From the NCBI RefSeq assembly GCF_024347655.1, contig NZ_AP025514.1, positions 1,364,001-1,428,000 on the forward strand: a DNA stretch of 64,000 nucleotides, in the 5' to 3' direction. A program made the translations under genes and the position numbers. Positions 27,333 through 36,521 of this stretch are shown piece by piece (position 1 is the first letter of the stretch; each line of letters begins with the position of its first letter). The notes under the pieces are model-generated. The model saw only the letters and a list, made by a program, of their open reading frames with translations, was not told where the DNA came from and made no database searches. The DNA is from Vibrio toranzoniae. GTDB taxonomy: Bacteria; Pseudomonadota; Gammaproteobacteria; Enterobacterales; Vibrionaceae.

Positions 27333-29237
27333 ATGTCTGCTACGAATCGAATGACTAGAAAAACGGATTACATCACCGAGTATCAATGGGCGAGGGAAGA
27401 CCCAAATTCGTTCTGGGAAACACAATCACAAGCCATTGATTGGTTTGAGTCTCCAAAAACGATATTACAAACTGACGATAACGGTATTGAACGCTGGTTT
27501 CCTGATGGGGTGATGAATACTTGTTGGTTGGCGTTGGATTATCATTGTGAACATGGCCGTGGTGATAAGGTCGCGCTGATCTACGACTCACCAGTCACGG
27601 GCGTCAAGTTGACTTACACTTACAATGAGCTTCGCGAACAAGTGGCTAAGACGGCAGGAATGCTTGCTGAGCAAGGTGTAATCAAAGGCGATCGTGTGGT
27701 TATCTACATGCCAATGATTCCTGAAGCAGCTATGGCAATGTTAGCCTGTGCTCGGTTAGGTGCTGTGCACTCTGTGGTGTTCGGCGGGTTTGCACCGCAC
27801 GAGCTTGCGGTTCGAATTGAAGATGCCGAACCCAAAGTCTTGATTACGGCTTCATGTGGTATCGAAATCAACAAAGTTCTACCGTATAAACCGATGGTTG
27901 ACCGAGCCATTATGGATAGCCGTTGGAAGCCTGAAAAAGTCGTAGTTTTTCAAAGAGAGCAATGCCTTGCTGAGTTAAACAAAGAGCGTGATTTGCATTG
28001 GCAACAAGCGGTGGCTGGTATTGAGCCTCATGAGTGTGTGCCTGTTTTGGCAACCGACCCGTTATATATCCTCTATACCTCGGGTACGACAGGGAAGCCG
28101 AAAGGGGTTGTCCGCGATAATGGCGGTCACGCGATCGCGATGAAATACTCGATGAGTACTATCTATGATATGCCGCAAGATGGTGTGTTTTGGGCGGCTT
28201 CCGATGTGGGTTGGGTGGTTGGGCATTCTTATATTGTGTACGCACCACTGATTCATGGCTGTACCACGATTCTGTTTGAAGGCAAACCAGTCAGAACACC
28301 AGACCCCGGCGCATTCTGGCGTGTGTGTGAAGAATACAACGTCGACGTGTTATTTTCTGCGCCAACCGCATTTAGAGCCATTAAGAAAGAAGATCCCGAA
28401 GGTGAGTTGCTCACCAAGTATGACTTATCATCACTCAAGTCGATTTTCATGGCTGGCGAACGCTTAGATCCGCCAACATTAGATTGGGTTGAATCTCATA
28501 CCAGCAAACCGGTTATTGACCATTGGTGGCAAACCGAGACGGGTTGGGCTATCTCTGCTAACCCTACAGGACTTGAGTCTTTGCCTGTGAAAGCGGGCTC
28601 TTCAACTAAACCTGTGCCGGGCTATCAAGTCGAAATCCTCAATGAAGTGGGTGAGCCTGCACAAGCTAACCAACAAGGTTTCGTTGCACTCAAACGACCG
28701 CTTCCACCTGGCTGTTTACCGACGGTGTGGCGCAATCATGATAGGTTTGAATCCGGCTATCTGAGTCAATTCCCGGGGTATTATGTGTCGGGTGACGGTG
28801 GTTATCTTGATGAAGATGGTTACCTATTTATCATGGGTCGTATTGATGATGTGATAAATGTGGCGGGTCACCGTTTGTCTACCGGTGAAATGGAAGAGAT
28901 CGTGGGCGGTCACCCAGCCATTGCAGAATGTGCAGTAGTCGGGATTCATGATGACTTGAAAGGTCAACTCCCGCTTGGTTTAGTGGTACTGAAAGACGGC
29001 GTGAAAGTCGATGGTACTGAATTACAAGCGGAATTGGTGGGTAAGGTTCGTAACGAAATTGGGGCGGTTGCCTGTTTTAAGCAAGCCTTGGTTGTTGAGA
29101 GGTTGCCTAAGACACGCTCCGGTAAGATCTTGCGTAGGACCATTCGTCAGATTGCAGAAGGTGAGCAGTATGTGGTGCCTTCGACGATTGACGACCCTAC
29201 GAGCTTAACTGAGATTGCTAAGAAGTTAGGCAAATAG
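27333..29237 (+). CDS. prpE: Propionate-CoA ligase PrpE
   Basis: PrpE activates propionate to propionyl-CoA with ATP, feeding PrpC. The 634-residue acyl-CoA synthetase has the AMP-binding motif 'YTSGTTGKPKGVVRDNGGHA', 'WWQTETGWAI', and the C-terminal 'KTRSGKILRR', whose last lysine is the conserved, acetylatable catalytic lysine of the acetyl/propionyl-CoA synthetase family. GGAGG lies 6 bases before the ATG. It is the last gene of the operon and is followed by a terminator. Acetyl-CoA synthetase is the alternative reading, made less likely by context. Confidence 0.94.
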   Translation: MSATNRMTRKTDYITEYQWAREDPNSFWETQSQAIDWFESPKTILQTDDNGIERWFPDGVMNTCWLALDYHCEHGRGDKVALIYDSPVTGVKLTYTYNELREQVAKTAGMLAEQGVIKGDRVVIYMPMIPEAAMAMLACARLGAVHSVVFGGFAPHELAVRIEDAEPKVLITASCGIEINKVLPYKPMVDRAIMDSRWKPEKVVVFQREQCLAELNKERDLHWQQAVAGIEPHECVPVLATDPLYILYTSGTTGKPKGVVRDNGGHAIAMKYSMSTIYDMPQDGVFWAASDVGWVVGHSYIVYAPLIHGCTTILFEGKPVRTPDPGAFWRVCEEYNVDVLFSAPTAFRAIKKEDPEGELLTKYDLSSLKSIFMAGERLDPPTLDWVESHTSKPVIDHWWQTETGWAISANPTGLESLPVKAGSSTKPVPGYQVEILNEVGEPAQANQQGFVALKRPLPPGCLPTVWRNHDRFESGYLSQFPGYYVSGDGGYLDEDGYLFIMGRIDDVINVAGHRLSTGEMEEIVGGHPAIAECAVVGIHDDLKGQLPLGLVVLKDGVKVDGTELQAELVGKVRNEIGAVACFKQALVVERLPKTRSGKILRRTIRQIAEGEQYVVPSTIDDPTSLTEIAKKLGK

Positions 29238-29260
29238 GTTTGAATCAAAATATCAACTTA

Positions 29261-29285
29261 TGGTCACAATAATGTGGCCATTTTT
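29261..29285 (+). terminator. Rho-independent terminator of the prp operon
   Basis: TGGTCACA and TGTGGCCA form an 8-bp stem with one G-U pair around ATAA, followed by TTTTT. It lies about 25 bases after the prpE stop. Confidence 0.82.
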
Positions 29286-29399
29286 GTATCTAAATGTGCC
29301 GTTCAAACAATGAATTAATTCAATCACTTGTATAGATACTGACGGCAAGTAAACTAGACTTAATTTAAATACTAATTTGGTTTGAGAAGCGTACTCGTC

Positions 29400-29879
29400 A
29401 TGAATGTCACCCTAAGGGCAGCAAAGCACACCGATCTAGAGCAACTTAATGAGTTGATGTTTGATCTTCACCAACATCATCATATTGCGTGTCCTGAGCA
29501 TTTTAAAACGGCTGAAGAAATAGAGCTGGAAAAGAGTATCGCACGATATTTGGATAACCCTGAATGCTTGGTGTACGTGGCATTAAAAGGAGAACTGATT
29601 ATTGGTTTTATCTCGGGGCATTTTTGTGAGCTTATCTCAACGGTGAGTAAACCGGTACAGATGGGCAGTGTCGACGAGCTTTTTGTTTTGCCAGAATATC
29701 GTAAACTGAAGGTGGCGAAAATGCTATTTAGTCGTGTTGAGTCGACTTTTGAGGATTATGGCGTGACGCAGGTTTTTGTCGAGGTTTGGGACTTTAATTC
29801 ACCTGCCAAGGATTTCTATCAAAAAATGGGGTTCACTCCTCATATTCAATGGATGAGAAAGTCTTTGCACGAAACATAG
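29400..29879 (+). CDS. GNAT-family N-acetyltransferase
   Basis: The 159-residue protein is a single GNAT domain with the acetyl-CoA-binding segment 'LFVLPEYRKLKVAKMLFSRV' and a C-terminal 'VWDFNSPAKDFYQKMGFTPH'. The glycine-rich loop (R/Q-X-X-G-X-G/A) is altered to 'RKLKVA', which is not unusual but weakens the motif. The ATG at 29400 is chosen over a TTG at 29382. The substrate is unknown and no neighbour suggests one. Confidence 0.82.
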   Translation: MNVTLRAAKHTDLEQLNELMFDLHQHHHIACPEHFKTAEEIELEKSIARYLDNPECLVYVALKGELIIGFISGHFCELISTVSKPVQMGSVDELFVLPEYRKLKVAKMLFSRVESTFEDYGVTQVFVEVWDFNSPAKDFYQKMGFTPHIQWMRKSLHET

Positions 29880-29948
29880 ACAGCAGTCTTCGTTGTGTTT
29901 GATTACACTAGAGTATTCTGTATTTGCAGCTTTTATTTTTAGGTAAAC

Positions 29949-31364
29949 TTGTTGGTTATTCGATATTTATTAGTTCTTATTCTTTCTCTTTTGAGTACTA
30001 CTTCCGCTTGGGCTAGCAACACCTTGCCTGATCATGTCGCGGGTGCCTTGTGTGTAGTGCGTGCTGATAACCAAATCGTGTTGGTTGATGAACTGATCAC
30101 AGGTCAATTATCTCTGCCGGGTGGCACTGTTGTTTCTGGTGAGCCGCCAGCTATCGCAGCGCAACGTGAAACTTGGGAAGAGGCCGGTTTGTCCGTTACT
30201 GTTGGTGATGTGCTGGGTTACACCGATAGCGCCGTTGTGTTTGACTGCGTCTCTGACTCTGAAGTGATCAGCTATCAAGCTCGAAATGAGCTAGGTGGTT
30301 TTGAACTTCCTATCTGGTTTGCTCCTCACTATGGAGTGGAGGTTAGCAGAGCGATGTTACTTCCTCCTACTGAGTTGGAAGCAAACCAGTACCGTTACTC
30401 AGAACAGTGGTCTGAGATTAACGATCTGTTTCTTTCCGCGACTGATCAGCCAGTGACTTATGTGACTGAGCTGGTGGGTGCTGCACCGAAAGTTCACCAA
30501 GTTGAACTGAACTGGATTGTTTCACTTCAAAACACGTTCGATAATTTGCCGAGTGTGTTTTCTAGTACGGCACTTTTGACTGACTTACTCGTAAAGCCCT
30601 GGGTTTTCATCATTATCTTGCCGTTGATAGCTTGGTATTTTGGCCGTAATTTTGCGTTGAAGTTTGGTTTCACGTTGATATCAGTAACACTGCTTACTTT
30701 AATTGCGCACCAAGGCTTTGGTTTCCCACCTCCGCATGCCTATTTACCAACATTGAAACTGGTGATGAGCAGTGGGTATAGTTTTCCAAGTTTGTTAGCT
30801 GCCCTATGGGTCAGTTTAAGCTTATTAGTGTTTTGGAAACTAAAGTGTTTGTTTGAACAAAAGTCGACAGTGATTGTGGTCGTTGGTCTACTTTGGATAA
30901 TGCTGTTTAAGTCTTATTCAGGCAGTGCTTTCTTTAGTGATGTTTTGATTGGCGGCGTATTGGGAGCATTAACAACGTGGCATATTGTGAGATTAGACGC
31001 GAAACCTGATGTTGATATTAGTGTGTTATTGAGCTCTAAAGGTGTTTGGTGGGGCTTATGCCTGTTATCAATCGTACTTACGGTTATCTGGCCATTACCA
31101 ACATTCTCATTTTGGGTGGCGATTTTGATGACGATAGCTTGTCTTGTAACATTAACAGACTCAAAACCTTTGGTCGGTCAGTTCTCATTTACGGTCGTGA
31201 TTGGGGTCATTGTGATGCTACTTGCTGGTAACTTGCTGATCAGTTGGGCTGGGAGCTTTGTCTCTTTTAGTGGTATCGCTTCTTTTATTGTTGAGACGTT
31301 ACGTTTTCCAATCTTGATTTTATTTGGTGTAGTCGCGTTTCGTCTGCCTTGGGCTCGGAAATAG
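29949..31364 (+). CDS. Exported NUDIX domain fused to a degenerate PAP2-like membrane domain
   Basis: The 471-residue protein starts with a signal peptide or anchor (about residues 1-22, ending 'SAWA'). A NUDIX domain follows with an intact Nudix box at residues 59-81 (Gly59, Glu65, Arg73-Glu74, Glu77-Glu78, Gly80). From about residue 214 there are some eight membrane segments resembling a PAP2 lipid phosphatase. Expected PAP2 catalytic residues are missing: the PSGH motif reads Pro280-Ser281-Leu282-Leu283, and the third motif has Lys321 for Arg and Ala327 for the nucleophilic His, with only Asp331 kept. NUDIX/PAP2 fusions are known in vibrios. Here the NUDIX domain would lie in the periplasm and the PAP2 part looks inactive. 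The TTG start at 29949 has AGG just upstream. Confidence 0.78.
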   Translation: MLVIRYLLVLILSLLSTTSAWASNTLPDHVAGALCVVRADNQIVLVDELITGQLSLPGGTVVSGEPPAIAAQRETWEEAGLSVTVGDVLGYTDSAVVFDCVSDSEVISYQARNELGGFELPIWFAPHYGVEVSRAMLLPPTELEANQYRYSEQWSEINDLFLSATDQPVTYVTELVGAAPKVHQVELNWIVSLQNTFDNLPSVFSSTALLTDLLVKPWVFIIILPLIAWYFGRNFALKFGFTLISVTLLTLIAHQGFGFPPPHAYLPTLKLVMSSGYSFPSLLAALWVSLSLLVFWKLKCLFEQKSTVIVVVGLLWIMLFKSYSGSAFFSDVLIGGVLGALTTWHIVRLDAKPDVDISVLLSSKGVWWGLCLLSIVLTVIWPLPTFSFWVAILMTIACLVTLTDSKPLVGQFSFTVVIGVIVMLLAGNLLISWAGSFVSFSGIASFIVETLRFPILILFGVVAFRLPWARK

Positions 31365-31385
31365 TTAAACCACTCTTGTTAAATA

Positions 31386-31416
31386 AAAGAAGGCTGTGCA
31401 CTGCACAGCCTTCTTT
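31386..31416. terminator. Bidirectional terminator
   Basis: A 15-bp perfect stem (AAAGAAGGCTGTGCA and its complement) with a minimal loop lies between the convergent NUDIX-PAP2 and Cof-type phosphatase genes. Confidence 0.85.
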
Positions 31417-31469
31417 ATCTCAAGATATTTTAGGGCGAGATAGATAAAGCCTAAGGGTTTATCTAACGT

Positions 31470-32279
31470 TTACGAGTTGAAAATAAACTTTTCAATCGCG
31501 ACGGCTACACCGTGGTCGTCATTGCTTGCTGTTATGTAGTCAGCTAACTTCTTGGTTTCTTCCATTGCGTTATCCATTGCAATGCCAAGGCCAGCAAAAT
31601 TAAGCATGTGATGATCGTTCTCTGCATCACCCATACAGATCACTTCTTCTGCTTTAATACCCAAGTGCTTAGCAATGGCTTTAATACCGACACCCTTGTT
31701 CGAATTTGGGTTTAAGAACTCTAAGAAGAAGGGTGCACTTTGCACGATAGTGAATTGACTCTTAAGCTGCTGAGGTAAATTGCTTATGATTTCAGTCAAT
31801 TTCGTTGGTTCAGCTACAATCATAGTTTTTATAATTTCATGATCGTCTTCCAGTTGAGAGAAGTCGAGTTCGGTTATGTCTAAGCCGTTAATACGCGCTT
31901 CAATACTTGTGTACTCATTATTCTCTGGAGTAATCAAACCATGAACCTTGCTGAAAGCATGAACATAGCCACCAAGTTGTTCAGCTAATACCGCGACCTC
32001 TTTCGCTGCTTTACCATTACTGATCTCGCTATGGATGAGCTCTTTTGTCGAGACGTTCTGAACCATACAGCCATTGTAGAAGAGCACAAAGTCATCGTCG
32101 CCGTTGATTGAAAGTTCATCTAACTTGCTTTGCATGCCTTCTAAAGGGCGACCAGAAGCGAGAACCACTTTCACACCTGCAGCGCGAGCTTTGGCGATCG
32201 CGTCTTTGTTCTCTTGAGAAATCACTTTTTCACTGTTGAGTAGTGTGCCATCCATATCAAGAGCAATCAGTTTGTACAT
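31470..32279 (-). CDS. Cof-type HAD-superfamily phosphatase (YidA-like)
   Basis: The 269-residue protein has the four HAD motifs: 'ALDMDGTLLNS' with the nucleophilic Asp near residue 8, 'VLASGRPLEGM', a lysine in 'NSNKGVGIKAIAKHLGI', and 'ICMGDAENDHHML'. The large C2-type cap between motifs II and III places it in the Cof/YidA group, which dephosphorylates sugar phosphates and similar small molecules. The precise substrate cannot be assigned. It is a single gene ended by a shared terminator. Confidence 0.9.
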   Translation of the reverse strand: MYKLIALDMDGTLLNSEKVISQENKDAIAKARAAGVKVVLASGRPLEGMQSKLDELSINGDDDFVLFYNGCMVQNVSTKELIHSEISNGKAAKEVAVLAEQLGGYVHAFSKVHGLITPENNEYTSIEARINGLDITELDFSQLEDDHEIIKTMIVAEPTKLTEIISNLPQQLKSQFTIVQSAPFFLEFLNPNSNKGVGIKAIAKHLGIKAEEVICMGDAENDHHMLNFAGLGIAMDNAMEETKKLADYITASNDDHGVAVAIEKFIFNS

Positions 32280-32463
32280 GTTGTTCCTTATTAAAAATTT
32301 AAGCTTAACGAAACCTAATGAACGAAAGGATAAGGGAACTTGAAACTTCAGGCTAGGGGTTTGAGCAACTCATTTATCGCTATTCATTTGTTTGACCAAA
32401 ACGAGTAAGTGCTTTAAGGTCTGCGGTTGATTAATTTCATCAAATAATAAAGCAGAGGGAAAG

Positions 32464-33132
32464 TTGTACAAGATTAATGAAATGTTTGAAACCATCCAGG
32501 GTGAGGGCATGTTTACTGGCGTTCCCGCTGTTTTTGTTCGTCTGCAAGTTTGTCCTGTAGGCTGTTCTTGGTGCGATACCAAACAGACTTGGGACGCATT
32601 ACCTAAAGATGAAACTAGTCTTGGTAACATCATGGTTAAAACAGAGGATTCACCAACTTGGTCATCAATTGATGCTCAAGGAATCGTGAATGAATATATC
32701 AAGCAAGGTTACACTGCTAAGCACATTGTGATTACTGGTGGTGAGCCATGCATTTATGATCTTGTTCCTCTTACTGAAGCATTTGAGCAGCACGGTTGTC
32801 GCTGTCAGATTGAGACTAGCGGAACATCAGAAGTTAAAGCCACATCGGATACTTGGGTTACGGTGTCACCAAAAGTGGCGATGAAAGCGAAACTGGACAT
32901 CCTAGATAGTACCTTACAACGCGCTAATGAGATTAAACACCCAGTCGGTACAAGCAAAGATATCGAACAGCTTGATGCTTTATTGGAGCGAGTGGATGTT
33001 TCGAGCGATACCATTATCGCATTGCAACCAATCAGTCAAAAAGATCGCGCGACGCAACTCTGTATTGATACCTGCATTGAGCGTAATTGGCGCTTATCAA
33101 TACAAACTCACAAATATTTGAGCATCGCGTAG
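32464..33132 (+). CDS. queE: 7-carboxy-7-deazaguanine synthase QueE
   Basis: QueE is a radical SAM enzyme that contracts 6-carboxytetrahydropterin to 7-carboxy-7-deazaguanine in queuosine and preQ0 synthesis. The 222-residue protein has the CX3CX2C cluster motif at Cys30, Cys34 and Cys37 ('CPVGCSWC'), preceded by the conserved 'FETIQGEG'. The start is a TTG at 32464 with GAGGG upstream; it gives the N-terminus 'MYKINEMF', typical for vibrio QueE, while the first ATG would begin inside the conserved region. It lies 58 bases upstream of queC, the next pathway enzyme. Confidence 0.92.
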   Translation: MYKINEMFETIQGEGMFTGVPAVFVRLQVCPVGCSWCDTKQTWDALPKDETSLGNIMVKTEDSPTWSSIDAQGIVNEYIKQGYTAKHIVITGGEPCIYDLVPLTEAFEQHGCRCQIETSGTSEVKATSDTWVTVSPKVAMKAKLDILDSTLQRANEIKHPVGTSKDIEQLDALLERVDVSSDTIIALQPISQKDRATQLCIDTCIERNWRLSIQTHKYLSIA

Positions 33133-33190
33133 GTTGTATTTTTACTGGGCAAGGTAAGTCGCTAGTAGAAGGTTCTCGTAAGGATTTAAG

Positions 33191-33886
33191 ATGAAAAAAG
33201 CAGTGGTAGTATTCAGTGGCGGTCAAGACTCAACAACGTGTCTTGTTCAAGCATTAAAAGAATATGATGAAGTTCATGCGATCACGTTTGATTATGGTCA
33301 GCGCCATAGACTCGAGATTGAAGTGGCTGAGTCATTGTCGAAAGAACTTGGTGTTAAAGCGCACAAAGTGATGGATGTGACTTTGCTAAATGAGTTGGCG
33401 ATCAGCTCTTTAACCCGTGATGACATCCCAGTGTCACATGAGCTACAAGAGAATGGGTTGCCAAACTCGTTCGTTCCTGGTCGTAATATTCTTTTCTTAA
33501 CGCTGGCTGGTATTTACGCATACCAAATCGATGCTGAAACGGTGATTACTGGTGTATGTGAAACAGATTTCTCTGGTTATCCTGATTGCCGCAATGATTT
33601 TGTAAAAGCGATGAATTCTGCACTTGTACAAGGCATGGACAAGCAGCTTGATATCAAAACTCCATTAATGTGGCTGAACAAAGCTGAAACATGGGCGATG
33701 GCCGACCAGTATTCAGCACTTGATCTTGTTCGTAACAAAACCCTGACTTGCTACAATGGTATTATCGGTGATGGCTGTGGCGATTGTCCTGCGTGTGAAT
33801 TACGTAAAGTAGGTCTTAATGATTACCTAGGTGACCGTGAAAGCATTATGGCTGAGTTAGTTCGTAAACAGACGGAGTATAAATAG
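33191..33886 (+). CDS. queC: 7-cyano-7-deazaguanine synthase QueC
   Basis: QueC converts 7-carboxy-7-deazaguanine to preQ0 using ATP and ammonia. The 231-residue protein carries the PP-loop '[13 protein letters not shown]' at its N-terminus and the zinc-binding cysteines in '[13 protein letters not shown]' near the C-terminus. It forms an operon with queE. Its last 41 bases overlap, tail to tail, the 3' end of the diguanylate cyclase gene on the other strand. Confidence 0.94.
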   Translation: MKKAVVVFSGGQDSTTCLVQALKEYDEVHAITFDYGQRHRLEIEVAESLSKELGVKAHKVMDVTLLNELAISSLTRDDIPVSHELQENGLPNSFVPGRNILFLTLAGIYAYQIDAETVITGVCETDFSGYPDCRNDFVKAMNSALVQGMDKQLDIKTPLMWLNKAETWAMADQYSALDLVRNKTLTCYNGIIGDGCGDCPACELRKVGLNDYLGDRESIMAELVRKQTEYK

Positions 33887-35873
33887 CTTCAGGTAGATCA
33901 ATCGGTTCGTTATAAGCCTCAATGATGCCGTTTCGACCACCACTCTTTACTTGATACAGTGCTTGGTCAAGAACAGAGTAGAGCTCATCAAAGTCACTTA
34001 GTGCGTTTGAGGTTGCTAGATAAGCAAAACTCGCGGTTACATTAAGTGGCTTTTTGCTTTCTGACAGGAAGATACTGTTTGATATCGCATAATGCAGTTC
34101 TTCAACACGTTCACGCACCTCAGAAGGCTTGATGTCGGTCAGCATGACAAGAAACTCTTCGCCGCCCAAGCGGCCAAATAACTCACCTTTGACTAAATGC
34201 TTTCTTATTTGATTACTCACATAAACGAGTGCTCTGTCACCTGTTGGGTGACCATATTCATCATTAATCTGCTTAAACTTATCTAGGTCGAGCAAAATAA
34301 GAACATGTTGATTATTTGTTCCTTGGCAACGTTTAATTTGCTTAATTCTGCGTATTATCTCGGTTCGGTTGTAGGCTTTTGTCATGCCATCAATAGTAGC
34401 CTTAGCTCGCATTGCTCTGTTTATTAACATGGTAAAGATTGCTGTGCATAGCAACACCACTACAATGATATTGTACACTCGCCGTTGATGTTCCATTTTT
34501 TCAATATAGAGTCGGTCTTGTCTCGTTTGATGCGTTAAGAGTGAGTGTTTTAATTCTTGGTCGTATCTGGCGTGAGTAAGATCGAGCGCTTCAAAAGCTA
34601 ACCTGATGTCTGTATTTCGCGTTTCCATTTCTATAGCCGTGTATCGTTGATACAAATAGAAAGCCTGTTTGTAATCTTCGAGGGTTTGCTCAATATCAGA
34701 TAATTGAAGAAGTGCTTGAGCAATATATTTGGGCCTTGTGACTTGTTCGGCTAATTCTAGCGCTTGCTCAGCATAATTAAGTGCTTCTGTTGTTAGTTGT
34801 TGTTCTTCGAACATGTCACTTATTGTAAGGTAAGCATTAATTCGAATGACATCATTATTGAGTTCATTGGATGCTAAAAGAGACTCGACTAGGTAGCTTT
34901 GGGCTAAATCATATTCTTTTGCATGGGTATAGGCTTTTCCTAAACCTAAGTTTGCCATAGCGATGCCGTAGTTATGAGAAGATGCAACCAATAGTGTTTT
35001 TGCTTTTATAAAATGGTCGATTGCTAAACTGTTTTTTCTTTGGTTTAGGTATAGGTCAGCTAGGCTGTGATGAACTTGAGCTTTCATCAAATCAGAAGCA
35101 TTAGCTCTTAGAGTCAACGCTTCCTCTAAGTACTGCGCCGACTTTTCGTATTGCTTCAGCTCTTTAAGTAAATTACCGACATCGTTATAGATTCCTGAAA
35201 TATCATGCCCTTGTGGAAACACATTGATCAAAGATAGGTAGGTATTTAACGCAGCTTGATAATCACTACGGAAATGGTGGTTATTGGCGATTACGCGATA
35301 AGTAGTGAACTTAGGGAGTACAGGGTCTTCTATCTGCTCCAAAGCATTTTTAAGTGCTGAGCAATAGTAGTTTGCTTGATGGTACTTAGCTTGCTCGTTT
35401 AACGAACGACATAACTGATACTTCAATAGCGCACGGCCAGTTTGGTCGTTCCGTGACTGCATTTTCGTCAGTAAGGTTAAAAAAATCTTTTGAGCTTGCT
35501 CATTTTCTCCTTGAGCATCCTTTGTAAGAGCTAAAATAAACGCTTCTTCAATGGCTTGATATTCCTTCTCTTTGTTGTCCATACCATAAAATGGCTGACC
35601 TCTGTGCATCATATATTGATATAACAGGGATGATATGTAGAGCTTATCTCCAAAATGACTTAGGTTAGTGTAGCGCGTCTGGAGCATATTCAATGCACGT
35701 GCGGGTGAGTGCTTCAGAGTCGATAGATAAAGCGCATTCCAATCGGCATTGGGAGTCTCATGTAGATTGGAGGAGGGGATTGATGAATTATGTAGTTCAT
35801 CTGCTGTTGATATTTGGCTATAAGAATAAAAGCTAATGAAAAGCAGCAAGGCAATGAAAGTGGAGTGTATCAC
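33846..35873 (-). CDS. Membrane TPR-GGDEF diguanylate cyclase
   Basis: The 675-residue protein has an N-terminal signal or anchor (residues 1-20), then a long alpha-helical region with TPR-like repeats (about 130-440), predicted to be periplasmic. A membrane segment lies near residues 463-482, and a C-terminal GGDEF domain has the active-site motif GGEEF at about 569-573. An intact motif implies synthesis of c-di-GMP. The RxxD product-inhibition site expected just upstream reads 'VKGE', so feedback control is probably absent. No EAL domain is present. It lies close to the giant adhesin and its OMP genes, systems usually governed by c-di-GMP, but a direct link is inferred. Confidence 0.9.
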   Translation of the reverse strand: MIHSTFIALLLFISFYSYSQISTADELHNSSIPSSNLHETPNADWNALYLSTLKHSPARALNMLQTRYTNLSHFGDKLYISSLLYQYMMHRGQPFYGMDNKEKEYQAIEEAFILALTKDAQGENEQAQKIFLTLLTKMQSRNDQTGRALLKYQLCRSLNEQAKYHQANYYCSALKNALEQIEDPVLPKFTTYRVIANNHHFRSDYQAALNTYLSLINVFPQGHDISGIYNDVGNLLKELKQYEKSAQYLEEALTLRANASDLMKAQVHHSLADLYLNQRKNSLAIDHFIKAKTLLVASSHNYGIAMANLGLGKAYTHAKEYDLAQSYLVESLLASNELNNDVIRINAYLTISDMFEEQQLTTEALNYAEQALELAEQVTRPKYIAQALLQLSDIEQTLEDYKQAFYLYQRYTAIEMETRNTDIRLAFEALDLTHARYDQELKHSLLTHQTRQDRLYIEKMEHQRRVYNIIVVVLLCTAIFTMLINRAMRAKATIDGMTKAYNRTEIIRRIKQIKRCQGTNNQHVLILLDLDKFKQINDEYGHPTGDRALVYVSNQIRKHLVKGELFGRLGGEEFLVMLTDIKPSEVRERVEELHYAISNSIFLSESKKPLNVTASFAYLATSNALSDFDELYSVLDQALYQVKSGGRNGIIEAYNEPIDLPEAIYTPSVYELTQP

Positions 35874-36000
35874 AAGGAACTATCAATCAAATAAAGAACG
35901 ATATTCTATAATTAGTTTGATGTTGCTTCAATTTTTAAGGGGTGCCGGTGAGGGACTATGCGAGGTAAGTCTCTAACTTGTTGATATTTATTGAAGATAA

Positions 36001-36028
36001 ATAGGCCGTACGCACCTGTACGGCCTAT
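36001..36028 (-). terminator. Hairpin terminator after the DUF2750 gene
   Basis: ATAGGCCGTAC and GTACGGCCTAT form an 11-bp perfect stem with a 6-base loop, 8 bases past the DUF2750 stop. The T run on the minus strand is short (TATTTATC). Confidence 0.65.
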
Positions 36029-36036
36029 AATGAAAA

Positions 36037-36387
36037 TTAGATGTATAATTTCGCTAGGTCCGAAGGCTCTAGTTCTTTACCTTCTAAGCTTGCATTCCAG
36101 TTAGTACCAACAAGAACACCATCTTCAGCAAGAGTCAGTAACCAATCTTCCACAAAAATATCAAGTGGAATTTCTAGTACTTCAAAGTCAGCCCACTCTT
36201 CTACATTATGAGCGAGAGCATCTTCTTTTGATGACCAAAATGGCATAACTTCGCTAGTTTCGAATTCAGTTGAGTCACATGCTAGCCAACCTTCTTCATT
36301 GCGAAGGCCCCATACAAGTTTTGTCTCTTGTGTTTCTGAAACGAAAAGTTCTAGGTTTGCTTGAGTATCAGCTGTTAGTTTGCTCAT
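36037..36387 (-). CDS. DUF2750-family protein
   Basis: The 116-residue acidic protein has the DUF2750 pattern: 'VWGLRNEEGWLACDS', then 'MPFWSSKEDALAHNVEEWAD', then 'EIPLDIFVEDWLLTLAEDGV'. The family is common in vibrios and related bacteria and has no established function; some members resemble immunity-like small proteins. There is no signal peptide or membrane segment, so it is probably cytoplasmic. It is flanked by terminators and appears to be its own unit. Confidence 0.85.
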   Translation of the reverse strand: MSKLTADTQANLELFVSETQETKLVWGLRNEEGWLACDSTEFETSEVMPFWSSKEDALAHNVEEWADFEVLEIPLDIFVEDWLLTLAEDGVLVGTNWNASLEGKELEPSDLAKLYI

Positions 36388-36471
36388 GGATTAATTCTCT
36401 ATGTTGATAACGTGGCAAGATTAACATTATAGAAGGCTTAGGTACATGCTATTCAAGGAATTATAAGAAAA

Positions 36472-36500
36472 CTGAAACGTTACCTTATATAACGTTTCAG
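36472..36500 (-). terminator. Rho-independent terminator of the TolC-OmpA operon
   Basis: CTGAAACGTTA and TAACGTTTCAG form an 11-bp perfect stem with a 7-base loop. On the minus strand it is followed by TTTTCTTAT. It lies about 22 bases after the OmpA-like gene stop. Confidence 0.82.
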
Positions 36501-36521
36501 CTTAGATACCGCGGGTTGTGA

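Noticed and set aside
29949..31364. Calling the fusion an active PAP2 phosphatase
   Set aside because: The key His and Arg residues of the PAP2 motifs are replaced, so only the NUDIX activity is supported.
32280..32463. A preQ1 riboswitch upstream of queE
   Set aside because: queE-queC made this worth looking for, but the leader shows no preQ1 aptamer pattern that I can recognise.
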